Positions 16,318-24,610 of a DNA stretch of 64,000 nt are shown here, piece after piece. Source of the DNA: Novosphingobium sp. Its GTDB lineage: Bacteria > Pseudomonadota > Alphaproteobacteria > Sphingomonadales > Sphingomonadaceae. Each line of letters starts with the position of its first letter. Positions within the stretch are counted from its first letter, which is position 1. The stretch lies in contig NZ_JAPZQX010000002.1 of NCBI RefSeq assembly GCF_027531025.1, forward strand, positions 248,001 through 312,000, in the 5' to 3' direction. The notes beneath the pieces were generated by a model that was not told the origin of the DNA, made no database searches, and saw only the letters and a program-made list of their open reading frames with translations. A program made the position numbers and the translations under genes.

Positions 16318-18654
16318 TCAGAAGCTGAACCGGCCGGTCACGCCCCAGTAACGATCCGCATCGCGCGGGATCTGGTAGCGATAGGCACCGCCCACGCCGC
16401 CGTTGACGATCGCCGCGGCATAGGCCTTGTCGAACAGGTTGCGGACCACGAAGGTCAGCTTCCACTTGTCATCCGGATCGACGATGCCGACCTGGGCGTT
16501 GACCAGGGCATAGGCCGGGATCGTGCCCAGCGCGCGCTGGACCGCATCCGGCGAGAACAGCGAGAGCTGCTTGCTCTGGAAGTTCATCGAGGCGCCGAAG
16601 GCGAGGTTGGCGAAACCGCCCGTCTCGATCGTGTGATCGAGCGCCATTGAGCCCTTCCAGGTCGGGGCGAAGCCCAGCTTGGTGCCCGGCGGGACGATCG
16701 CCGTGGCGGCCGCGCCCGGCGCTACCTTGAATGCCACGACCTTGGCATCGTTGATCGACAAACCGGCGCTCAGGTTCGTGGTCGAACCAATCCGCCAGTT
16801 CATGTCGATTTCGATACCCTTGGTCGAGATCTCGCCCGCGTTGGTGAAGCGGGTGACGACCACGCCGGCAACCAGGTCAGGGTTGTTGGCCTGGAAGTTC
16901 TTGTACTTGGCATAGTAGGCCGCGATGTTGAAGGTCAGGCGACCGTCAAGCAGCGTGTTCTTCAGGCCGATCTCGAACGAGTCCGAGGTTTCCGGCTCGA
17001 TCACGTTGGTGCCGGTGGCGGTCAGGTTGAAGAAGACGTTGTAGGCCGGACCCTTGTAGCCACGAGCGTAGCTGGCATAGGCCATGCTGTCGTCGTTCAG
17101 GTCGAACTGGAACGCAGCCTTGCCCGACAGGTTGTCGTTGCTGGTCTCGGCGGTGAACGGCGCAGTCGGCGCACCGGTGCCGCTCGGCGTGACCGGGAAA
17201 CTCGGCTGGATGCCGGGGCCGGCCAGGGTGGTGTTGCGGCTGTGGAAGACCGACAGCTTGTCATGCGTGTAGCGCAGACCGGCAATGAACCGCGCGGTGT
17301 CGGACAGCTTGTAGGTAGCCTGGCCGAACAGGGCGAAGTTGTTGAAGGTCGAACCGAAGGTCGCCGAGCCCGACGGGAAGGTCGAGGGGTTGGCGTTCAC
17401 GCTGCCGCACGGGATCAGCACGGTGGTCGGAGCGCCGGCCACGGCGGTGCAGCTGATCACGTTGCGGGTGAAGGTGCGTTCCGAAACCGCGCGCGAATAG
17501 AACGCGCCCAGCACATAGGAGAGCGTCTGGTCGGCGGGCGAGGTCAGGCGCAGTTCCTGGGTGAAGGTGGTCGAGGTCTGCGGGCCGGTGTCGTGCAGCT
17601 GCGAGAAGCCGACATAGGCCCGGTCGAGCCAGTCACCGTCACGGATTTCGGTGTTGTCCCAGCCGCGATAGGCGGTGATGCTGGTAATCGTGTGATCGCC
17701 AAGGCCGAAATCACCCTGGAACGACACACCCCAGCCTTCTTCCTTGGTCGCAGTGACCAGGTTCTGGGCAACGGCGCGGGTGTTGGCACCATCCGGGCTG
17801 GGCAGGGCCAGGTGGCCCAGGCTGGTGGTCGGCAGGCCGGCACCGGTCAGCGGGCTGGTGGCGATTATGTCGGCGCAGCAATCGTCGTCGTTCTTGTAAT
17901 AGTCGGCGGCGAGGTACAGGCGCAGGTCGTCGCTCGGCTCATAGAGGAACTGCCCGCGCAGGCCCCAGTGCTTGTAACCGTTGACCCACTCGTTGGTGGT
18001 GACGTTGCGGATGTTGCCATCGTATTCGCCGTAGAAACCGGTGAAGCGGGCGGCCAGGTCCTGACCGAGCGGCAGGTTGACCGCGCCCTTCAGACGATAC
18101 TCGTTGCGGTCGAAATAGCTAGCTTCCACCGAACCGCCGAATTCCATCTTCGGCATCTGGGTGGTGATGTTGACCACACCGGCCGAAGCATTCTTGCCGA
18201 ACAGCGTGCCCTGGGGGCCACGCAGCACTTCCATCTGGGCCACGTCGACCAGGTCGGAGAAGGCTTCGCCCGAACGCGAATAGACCACACCGTCAACCAC
18301 AGTCGAAACCGAGGGCTCACCCGCGATCGAGAAGGTGGCCGTACCAACGCCGCGCAGGAAGATGGTCTGGTTCAGCGTCGTGCCCGACTTCAGGAAGTTG
18401 AGCGAAGGCACCATCTGGCTGGCGCTTTCGATGCTGGGACGCGAGGCATCGGCCAGGCGCTCACCCGAAAGGACCGACACGGCGACCGGCACGTCCTGGA
18501 CGTTTTCAGCGCGCTTCTGGGCGGTAACTACGATTTCGCCGGGGACGCTTTCGTCCTCGGCAGCCGCGTCCTGGGCATAGGCCGGAGCGGCAAAAGCAAC
18601 CATGGCCAGCGCTGCCAGGGGCAGGGCCGACGAGGCGCGGAGCATCGACTTCAT
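16318..18654 (-). CDS. TonB-dependent outer-membrane receptor
   Basis: 778 aa. The signal peptide ends at FAAPAYA-Q (about residue 28). A TonB-box-like EIVVTAQKR follows near residue 40. The plug domain contains IFLRGVGTATFSIAGEPSVS and VEVLRGPQGTLFGKNASAG-type segments (here MEVLRGPQGTLFG). The C-terminus ends in an aromatic barrel strand WGVTGRFSF. It imports a scarce or large substrate using the proton motive force through TonB. GGGAGG precedes the start by 9 bases. Being divergent from the sulfoquinovosidase, it is the best candidate for uptake of sulfoquinovosyl glycerol or related sulfolipid fragments (inference). Confidence 0.94.
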   Translation of the reverse strand: MKSMLRASSALPLAALAMVAFAAPAYAQDAAAEDESVPGEIVVTAQKRAENVQDVPVAVSVLSGERLADASRPSIESASQMVPSLNFLKSGTTLNQTIFLRGVGTATFSIAGEPSVSTVVDGVVYSRSGEAFSDLVDVAQMEVLRGPQGTLFGKNASAGVVNITTQMPKMEFGGSVEASYFDRNEYRLKGAVNLPLGQDLAARFTGFYGEYDGNIRNVTTNEWVNGYKHWGLRGQFLYEPSDDLRLYLAADYYKNDDDCCADIIATSPLTGAGLPTTSLGHLALPSPDGANTRAVAQNLVTATKEEGWGVSFQGDFGLGDHTITSITAYRGWDNTEIRDGDWLDRAYVGFSQLHDTGPQTSTTFTQELRLTSPADQTLSYVLGAFYSRAVSERTFTRNVISCTAVAGAPTTVLIPCGSVNANPSTFPSGSATFGSTFNNFALFGQATYKLSDTARFIAGLRYTHDKLSVFHSRNTTLAGPGIQPSFPVTPSGTGAPTAPFTAETSNDNLSGKAAFQFDLNDDSMAYASYARGYKGPAYNVFFNLTATGTNVIEPETSDSFEIGLKNTLLDGRLTFNIAAYYAKYKNFQANNPDLVAGVVVTRFTNAGEISTKGIEIDMNWRIGSTTNLSAGLSINDAKVVAFKVAPGAAATAIVPPGTKLGFAPTWKGSMALDHTIETGGFANLAFGASMNFQSKQLSLFSPDAVQRALGTIPAYALVNAQVGIVDPDDKWKLTFVVRNLFDKAYAAAIVNGGVGGAYRYQIPRDADRYWGVTGRFSF

Positions 18655-18737
18655 GGATGTGTCCTCCCTTGAGCCGGGGCCTCACTGCCCACGGCAATTC
18701 TCCTCTGGCGGACGGGATGCACCCTTCCGCTTGGCGC

Positions 18738-18768
18738 TTGAATTGCGGCGAAGCGCTCGATATGTCAA
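18738..18768. promoter_or_regulatory. Overlapping divergent promoters with AGCGCT core
   Basis: Plus strand: TTGAAT (18738-18743), 17-base spacer, TATGTC (18761-18766), leading to the GH31 gene. Minus strand: TTGACA (complement of 18763-18768), 17-base spacer, CAATTC (complement of 18740-18745), leading to the TonB gene. The two face each other over the same 31 bases. Midway is the palindrome AGCGCT (18752-18757), the kind of core bound by LacI-family proteins. TGTCA also occurs twice as a direct repeat ten bases apart (18763, 18773). One regulator bound here could block both promoters. The elements are seen; their function is inferred. Confidence 0.45.
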
Positions 18769-18834
18769 GCGGTGTCATACGGGTTTGCGGCGCTTGTGGC
18801 TTTGGCGCAACAGCCGCAAGGGAAGCTTGGGGGA

Positions 18835-20832
18835 ATGCACGTGGAGGCCGGATTTTCGGCAGTTGATGACGGGTTTGACCTGCATTTCGCGGGGCGTCTG
18901 GTGTTGCGCCATCGCAGTGACGCCCCGGTGCTGACGAGTGCCCGCGGTAAGGCTTCGGTCAAGATGTACCGGGGCAACTTCCAGATCGACGATGCTCCGG
19001 AAGATGCCCTGACCCCGCTCGATTGCGTGGTTTCTGCCGATGGTGTGACACTCTCTTCTGACGGTGTGGCAGTCGCGCGAATCGCGCTGGAGGGCAATCG
19101 CCTCGCCGTTTCCCTGCTTCGTCCCGGCCACGACCGAATCACCCTGCGCTGGCATGCCGAACCGGGTGAGGCTGCCTGGGGCGGAGGCGAGCAGATGAGC
19201 TATCTGGCGCTCAATGGTCGCCGCTTCCCGATGTGGACCAGCGAACCGGGCGTGGGCCGCGACAAGACCACTGCACTGACACAAGCGATGGACCGCGATG
19301 GCATGGCAGGGGGTGACTACTATCACACCAACTACCCACAACCGACACTCCTGACATCCCGCTGGCTGGCGATCCATCTGGACGCGGCCTGTTACAGCGT
19401 GATCGATTGCAGTGACCCGACAAGCCATGCCTTCGAGGTGTGGAAGAACGAAGCTGCCTTCGAACTGTTCGCAGCCGATGGCCCGCTGGAGCTCGTCGGC
19501 CAGCTATCCGCTCGCTTCGGCCGCCAGCCGCCATTGCCCGATTGGGCGATCGGCGGGGCGATTGTCGGCCTGAAGGACGGCGCGTGCAGTTTTGAGCGGC
19601 TGGATGACTTCATCAAGGCTGGCGCGGCCGTGTCGGGCCTGTGGTGCGAGGATTGGGCCGGGATCCGCCAGACCAGCTTTGGCCGGCGGCTGTTCTGGGA
19701 CTGGCGGCGCGACAACCAGCGCTTCCCCGACCTGCCGCAGCGGATCGCGGCGCTGGAGGCGCGCGGCATCCGCTTCCTGGCCTATGCCAACCCCTATCTC
19801 TGCAACGACGGCATCCTTTACGAGGAAGCGCTGGAGGGCGGCCATTTCTGCCTCAAGCAGGACAGCGACGAAGTCTATCTCGTCGATTTCGGTGAGTTCG
19901 ACTGCGGCGTGCTCGATTTTACCCGGCCCGAAACGCGTGACTGGTTTGCCGAAAAGGTGCTGGGGCGCGAGATGCTGGATATCGGCATTTCCGGCTGGAT
20001 GGCCGATTTCGGCGAATATCTGCCGACCGACGTGCGGCTGGCCGACGGCTCCGATCCGATGGAGGCCCACAACCGCTGGCCCGTACTGTGGGCCGAGGTC
20101 AATGCCCAGGCGGTCGAGAGCCGGGGCAAGACCGGAGATGCGGTGTTCTTCATGCGCGCGGGCTTTTCGGGGGTGCAGGCCCATTGCCCGCTGCTCTGGG
20201 CGGGTGACCAGTCGGTCGACTTTACCCGGCATGACGGGATCGGTACGGTGATCACGGCCGCGCTGTCGGCGGGGCTGGTCGGCAATGCCTACAGCCATGC
20301 CGATTGCGGCGGCTATACCTCGATCCTCGGCAATATCCGCACGGCCGAGCTGATGGAGCGGTGGTGCGAACTGGCCGCCTTCGCACCGGTCATGCGTAGC
20401 CATGAGGGCAACCGGCCGGACGACAACCTGCAGTATGACTCGACGCCAGAACTGCTGGCCTGCTTCGCGCGGTGGAGCCGGGTGCATCGGCACCTCGCCT
20501 CTTATGTCCGCCACCTGTGCGATGAGGCACTAGAATTCGGCCTGCCGGCGCAGCGTCCGCTGTTCCTGCACCATGCCAACGATGCGGCGCTTTACGCAGT
20601 GCAGGATCAATACCTCTATGGTGCCGACCTGCTGGTTGCCCCGGTGATCGAGGAAGGCGCCATTGCGCGCGAAGTGATCCTGCCGGGCGAGGGTGAGTGG
20701 GTTCATGCCTTCACTGGCACGGCCTACGCTCCAGGCACGCATACCATAGCGGCGCCGATCGGCACGCCGCCCGTGTTTTATCGTCCGGACAGCGCCTTTG
20801 CCGATCTCTTTGCCGGACTGCGGGCGCTGTGA
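18835..20832 (+). CDS. GH31 sulfoquinovosidase
   Basis: 665 aa. It hydrolyses alpha-glycosides of sulfoquinovose (e.g. sulfoquinovosyl glycerol) with retention. The GH31 nucleophile is Asp391 in GWMADFGEYLPTD, and the acid/base is Asp458 in WAGDQSVDF; their 67-residue spacing equals that of E. coli YihQ. The sulfonate-recognition residues described for Agrobacterium-type sulfoquinovosidases (Lys-Glu-Arg-Trp-Tyr) are all present: Lys247, Glu272, Arg285, Trp288 (RLFW) and Tyr494 (GGYTS), within 2-3 residues of the Agrobacterium numbering as I recall it. ATG 18835 is preferred over GTG 18772 because it follows AAGGGAAG and the predicted transcription start is near 18773. It overlaps the LacI gene by GTGA. 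Confidence 0.92.
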   Translation: MHVEAGFSAVDDGFDLHFAGRLVLRHRSDAPVLTSARGKASVKMYRGNFQIDDAPEDALTPLDCVVSADGVTLSSDGVAVARIALEGNRLAVSLLRPGHDRITLRWHAEPGEAAWGGGEQMSYLALNGRRFPMWTSEPGVGRDKTTALTQAMDRDGMAGGDYYHTNYPQPTLLTSRWLAIHLDAACYSVIDCSDPTSHAFEVWKNEAAFELFAADGPLELVGQLSARFGRQPPLPDWAIGGAIVGLKDGACSFERLDDFIKAGAAVSGLWCEDWAGIRQTSFGRRLFWDWRRDNQRFPDLPQRIAALEARGIRFLAYANPYLCNDGILYEEALEGGHFCLKQDSDEVYLVDFGEFDCGVLDFTRPETRDWFAEKVLGREMLDIGISGWMADFGEYLPTDVRLADGSDPMEAHNRWPVLWAEVNAQAVESRGKTGDAVFFMRAGFSGVQAHCPLLWAGDQSVDFTRHDGIGTVITAALSAGLVGNAYSHADCGGYTSILGNIRTAELMERWCELAAFAPVMRSHEGNRPDDNLQYDSTPELLACFARWSRVHRHLASYVRHLCDEALEFGLPAQRPLFLHHANDAALYAVQDQYLYGADLLVAPVIEEGAIAREVILPGEGEWVHAFTGTAYAPGTHTIAAPIGTPPVFYRPDSAFADLFAGLRAL

Positions 20833-21842
20833 GCGAACGGTCGAACATCCGGGATGTGGCCGCACGGGCCGGGGTGGCGGTGAAGACCGTCAGCCGCGTG
20901 CTCAACGGCCATCCCTATGTCTCGGCCGATACCAAGGCGCGGGTGGAAGAAGCGATAAAGGCGCTGGACTTCCGCCCTTCGGTCGCCGCCCGGATCCTGT
21001 CGGGCGCGAAGAGCAACCAGGTTGCCCTGATCTACGACAATCACAGCCCCTATTACATGTTCCAGATCCAGACAGGGTGCTGGGATTTCTGCCGCGAGAA
21101 CGGCATCCGTCTGCTGGCCCAGCCGGTCGACGTGGCCGATCCGATGGTTGGAGAACAGGTGCGTGGCCTCGTTACCGAAACCCATGTCGACGGGATCATC
21201 CTCTCCTCACCGGTCACCGATTGCGAACCGGTGCTGCGCGCGCTCGAATCGATGGATATCCCCTTCGTCCGTATCTCGCCCGGTACCAACCACGCGCTGA
21301 CCAGCTCGGTCTTCATGGACGATGCCCAGGCAGCGGATGACATGACCACCCATCTGATCAATGCCGGGCATCGCCGGATCGGTTTCATCAAGGGTCACCC
21401 CAATCACATGGCCTCGGACGATCGCCAGGCGGGCTATCGCCGGGCGCTTGACCGGGTGGGTATTGCCTATGATCCGGTGCTGGTCTGCGAGGGCGAGTTT
21501 GATTTCGATTCCGGCGTGCGCGGCGGCAATCGCCTGCTTGACCTGCCCGAGCCGCCGACCGCGATCTTCGCTTCGAACGACGATATGGCGGCCGGAGTGC
21601 TGGCTGTGGCGCACGATCGCGCCATTCCGGTTCCGGCCCAGCTGTCGGTAGCCGGGTTTGACGACACGACGCTCGCCCGCACGGTCTGGCCGCCACTGAC
21701 CACGATCCACCAGCCGATGGCCGAACTGGCCCGCACGGCTGCCGAAATTCTCATTGCCGGCGGTGACATCACGCACCGCCGATTGCCCCATCAACTCATC
21801 GAACGCGCCTCGGTCGCGCCGCCATACAGGAAACCATCATGA
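20829..21842 (+). CDS. LacI family transcriptional regulator
   Basis: 337 aa from GTG 20829, in a GTGA overlap with the sulfoquinovosidase stop. The N-terminal HTH and hinge show IRDVAARAGVAVKTVSRVLN, then a periplasmic-binding-protein-like effector domain (about residues 60-337) with SVAGFDDTTLARTVWPPLTT near the end. Family members usually repress nearby sugar genes until the sugar binds. Its place inside the operon makes sulfoquinovose or a metabolite the likely inducer, and the AGCGCT site at 18752-18757 a likely operator (inference). Confidence 0.93.
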   Translation: MSERSNIRDVAARAGVAVKTVSRVLNGHPYVSADTKARVEEAIKALDFRPSVAARILSGAKSNQVALIYDNHSPYYMFQIQTGCWDFCRENGIRLLAQPVDVADPMVGEQVRGLVTETHVDGIILSSPVTDCEPVLRALESMDIPFVRISPGTNHALTSSVFMDDAQAADDMTTHLINAGHRRIGFIKGHPNHMASDDRQAGYRRALDRVGIAYDPVLVCEGEFDFDSGVRGGNRLLDLPEPPTAIFASNDDMAAGVLAVAHDRAIPVPAQLSVAGFDDTTLARTVWPPLTTIHQPMAELARTAAEILIAGGDITHRRLPHQLIERASVAPPYRKPS

Positions 21843-22753
21843 GCCAGTTGCCCCTTCCGCCTGCCACCCGCCAGCTTGGCGCCAGCGGCATTCAGGTCTC
21901 CCCGATCGCCTGGGGCATGTGGCGCCTGGCCGAAAACGGCCGGACCGCCACCGATGCCGCGCAGCTGGTCCACGCCGCGCTCGATGCCGGGATCAATTTC
22001 CTCGATACGGCTGATATTTACGGGTTCAACGGTTCGGGCGGCTTCGGCGATGCCGAGGCGCTGCTTGGCGAAGTCCTCGCTGCCGAACCTGGCCTGCGGG
22101 GCCGCATGGTGCTGGCCACCAAGGGCGGGATCATGCCGCCGCTGCCCTATGACCAGAGCGCCGATTACCTTCGCGCGGCGATCGATGCCTCGCTGACCCG
22201 GCTCAAGACCGACAGCGTGGAGCTGTGGCAGGTCCACCGCCCGGACATCCTGGCCCACCCGCAGGAAGTGGCCCGGGTGCTCGATGATGCCGTGACCGCC
22301 GGCAAGATCCGCACGCTCGGCGTCTCCAACTTCACCATTCACCAGACCGCCGCGCTCAACCAGTTCCTCGGCCACAAGCTGGTCTCGACCCAGCCCGAGA
22401 TCAGCCCGCTGCGGATCGATTGCTTCGAGAATGGTGAGCTGGACCAGGCGATGATGCTGGGCCTGACCCCGCTGGCCTGGTCGCCGCTGGGCGGCGGGCG
22501 CCTCGCCAAGCCGGAAAGCCCGCGCGATCACGCGATCTGCGCCGCGCTCGACAAGGTGGCGGGCGAGGCGGGCGTCTCGCGCTCGGTCGCGGCCTATTCC
22601 TGGCTGATGGCCCACCCGGCCGGGATCGTGCCGATCATCGGTTCGCAGCAGGCCGAGCGGATTGCCGAAGGCATGGCCGCGCTCAAGGTGCAGTGGACCC
22701 GGACCGACTGGTACGCTGTCCTCGTCGCTGCGCGCGGTGTGCCGCTGCCCTGA
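21839..22753 (+). CDS. Aldo-keto reductase, SmoB-like
   Basis: 304 aa, starting in an ATGA overlap with the LacI gene. The AKR tetrad is intact: Asp56 (FLDTADIYG), Tyr61, Lys95 (ATKGG) and His133 (QVHRPD). A C-terminal IIGSQQAERI segment binds NADPH. In the sulfo-SMO pathway an aldo-keto reductase, SmoB, reduces 6-oxo-glucose, the product of sulfoquinovose desulfonation, to glucose. Position beside a sulfoquinovosidase and an SsuD-like monooxygenase supports that role here. The enzyme class is certain; the substrate is inferred from context. Confidence 0.88.
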   Translation: MSQLPLPPATRQLGASGIQVSPIAWGMWRLAENGRTATDAAQLVHAALDAGINFLDTADIYGFNGSGGFGDAEALLGEVLAAEPGLRGRMVLATKGGIMPPLPYDQSADYLRAAIDASLTRLKTDSVELWQVHRPDILAHPQEVARVLDDAVTAGKIRTLGVSNFTIHQTAALNQFLGHKLVSTQPEISPLRIDCFENGELDQAMMLGLTPLAWSPLGGGRLAKPESPRDHAICAALDKVAGEAGVSRSVAAYSWLMAHPAGIVPIIGSQQAERIAEGMAALKVQWTRTDWYAVLVAARGVPLP

Positions 22754-22840
22754 TCAAACTGGATTGATACCGATCAAGGCGGGCCGCGACGGCATCGGCC
22801 AGAGGCCCGCCAACGACCTGACCCGACGGAGAGAGATGCC

Positions 22841-23932
22841 ATGACCGCCCACAACCCGCCCGAAATCGCCTGGTTCTCGGCCCTCTGCGATGACGATTAC
22901 GAGTTCCTGGGCGTTCCCGATCCCTACCTGAAATCCAGCTGGGAGCATTGCCGCAACATCGTGCTGCGCGCCGAAGAGGGCGGGTTTGACAATATCCTGC
23001 TGCCCTCGGGCTATGAGCTGGGGCTTGATACCACCGCCTTTGCCGCGGCGGTGGCCACCCAGGTCAGGCGGATCAAGCTGCTGTGGGCGACCCGCATGGG
23101 TGAGGACTGGCCGCCGCAGCTGGCCCGTCGCATCGCCACGCTGGACCGGATCCTTGGCCCCAATGCCGCCGGGACGGGTGGGCGCCTCAACGTCAACATC
23201 ATCTCATCGCCGATGCCCGGCGAGACTCTGGAAAGTGGCCCGCGCTATCGCCGCGGCACCGAGATCATGAAGATCGTCCGCACGCTGCTCAACGGTGAGC
23301 ACCTCGATTTCCAGGGTGAGTTCTACAATCTCAAGCTCGATCCGGCGCGGATCACCACGCTGTCGGGCAAGTGCCCCAACTTCTACTTCGGCGGGCTAAG
23401 CCACGAAGCACGCGATTGCGCCGCGGAAGCGGCCGACGTCTACCTGATGTGGCCGGACAAGATGGAGAACGTGCGCGAGGTTGTGGCCGACATGAAGGCC
23501 CGCGCCACCGCCTATGGCCGCACGCTCAAGTTCGGCTATCGCGCCCACGTGATCGTCCGCGAGACCGAGGACGAGGCGCGGCTCTATGCGGACCGGCTGC
23601 TGTCCAAGCTGGATGACGAGATGGGCCGCGCGATCCGCGAAAAGAGCCTCGATGCCCAGAACTATGGCGTCCAGCGCCAGCAGGAACTGCGCAGCGCTGC
23701 CGATGGCGACGGCTTCGTGGAAGAGAACCTGTGGACCGGCATCGGCCGCGCCCGTTCAGGCTGCGGCGCGGCAATCGTCGGCAACCCGGATCAGGTGATC
23801 GCCAAGCTGCGCGCCTATCAGGAAGCGGGCATGGAGGCCTTCATCCTGTCCGGCTATCCGCATGTCAACGAATGCGACATGTTCGCCCGTTACGTGCTGC
23901 CGCAGATCCAGCACGCGCCGATCGCGGGTTAG
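22841..23932 (+). CDS. LLM-class FMNH2-dependent monooxygenase, SmoC/SsuD-like
   Basis: 363 aa. ATG 22841 follows GGAGAGAG. The fold and motifs are those of alkanesulfonate monooxygenase SsuD: FYFGGLSHEARDCAAEAADV, Arg234-x-His236 (GYRAHVIVRET), Arg305 in the mobile loop GRARSGCGAAIVG, and Tyr339/His341 in LSGYPHVNE, equivalent to SsuD Arg226/His228, Arg297 and Tyr331/His333. Such enzymes use FMNH2 and O2 to split C-S bonds, releasing sulfite. Here the likely substrate is sulfoquinovose, giving 6-oxo-glucose. No flavin reductase lies nearby, so FMNH2 must come from elsewhere. The 87-base gap upstream holds an imperfect TTGAT-N4-ATCAA repeat (22764-22777) that could be a second control site. 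Confidence 0.88.
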   Translation: MTAHNPPEIAWFSALCDDDYEFLGVPDPYLKSSWEHCRNIVLRAEEGGFDNILLPSGYELGLDTTAFAAAVATQVRRIKLLWATRMGEDWPPQLARRIATLDRILGPNAAGTGGRLNVNIISSPMPGETLESGPRYRRGTEIMKIVRTLLNGEHLDFQGEFYNLKLDPARITTLSGKCPNFYFGGLSHEARDCAAEAADVYLMWPDKMENVREVVADMKARATAYGRTLKFGYRAHVIVRETEDEARLYADRLLSKLDDEMGRAIREKSLDAQNYGVQRQQELRSAADGDGFVEENLWTGIGRARSGCGAAIVGNPDQVIAKLRAYQEAGMEAFILSGYPHVNECDMFARYVLPQIQHAPIAG

Positions 23933-23942
23933 GGCAGGGGCG

Positions 23943-23963
23943 TCCGGGGTTGTTAGCCCCGGA
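23943..23963. terminator. Hairpin at the end of the sulfoquinovose operon
   Basis: TCCGGGG (23943-23949) and CCCCGGA (23957-23963) form a perfect 7-bp stem with the loop TTGTTAG, eleven bases after the monooxygenase stop. It also covers the stop codon of the opposing truncated gene. There is no clear T-run, so termination is only probable. Confidence 0.4.
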
Positions 23964-24610
23964 TCTGGTATGCAACTTCGAAATCGCCCCAGCGGCGGCC
24001 CTGGACGATCACCGGGGTATAGACGTTGCGGACCACCAGGTAATTGGTGCCATCGCCTTCCTGGCGATAGACCGACATGAAGAACGGGGCCTGGCTGGCC
24101 TTGGCCAGGTGGTCCGCGCCGCCCAGCATGATCCGCCCGTTGCGGCAGTACTTCGTGTCGTGGGCCAGGTCGCCAATCGGCTTGCGTGAATGTTCGGTCA
24201 CATGGGTCGGCAGGAAGCCGTTCATGTCGGCCGCGCTGCACATGATCACGTTGGGATGGCTGGTGCGCAGCCGGTCGAACAGGGGGCGCCAGTTGGCATC
24301 GGCCCAATCGCTGAACTGGGTGCGGTAGAGTTCCGGGTTGGTCCCCGGAACAAGCCGGTAATTGGTGTCAAACATCTGGTCGAGCCGCAGCTCGCCCCGC
24401 TCGATCGCATCCTCGACCAGCGTGACCAGGTCGTTGCGGGCCTGGGCGGCCAGCTCGACGATTTCGGTATCGCGCGGCGAGACCCCGGCGCTGATCACGG
24501 CATTGAACAGCTTGTTCGAGGTCGATTCCATGTCGAGCACATTGCCGCGCGTGGCATCCAGCAGCACGGCGTTCTGACGCACCGAGCCGATCACGGTATT
24601 GGCGGGACGC
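23953..24610 (-). pseudogene. 5'-truncated chemotaxis-type sensor domain
   Basis: About 215 codons remain, ending at TAA 23953-23955. NVLDMESTSNKLFNAVISAG, PGTNPELYRTQFSDWADANW and MNGFLPTHVTEHS match the C-terminal sensory region found in sphingomonad methyl-accepting chemotaxis proteins (Cache-like). Homology stops near 24600, where the reading frame runs antisense into an EAL-domain gene, so the first ATG at 24645 is not a natural start. The signalling and N-terminal parts are missing. It looks like a remnant left by a deletion or inversion. Confidence 0.65.

Noticed and set aside
18772..18834. GTG 18772 as start of the sulfoquinovosidase
   Set aside because: It coincides with the predicted transcription start and lacks a ribosome-binding site; ATG 18835 also gives residue numbers matching known sulfoquinovosidases.
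20829..22753. Assigning the aldo-keto reductase and LacI genes to ordinary glucoside use
   Set aside because: The GH31 residues for sulfonate binding and the SsuD-like neighbour make a sulfoquinovose role the better fit, though this remains to be tested.
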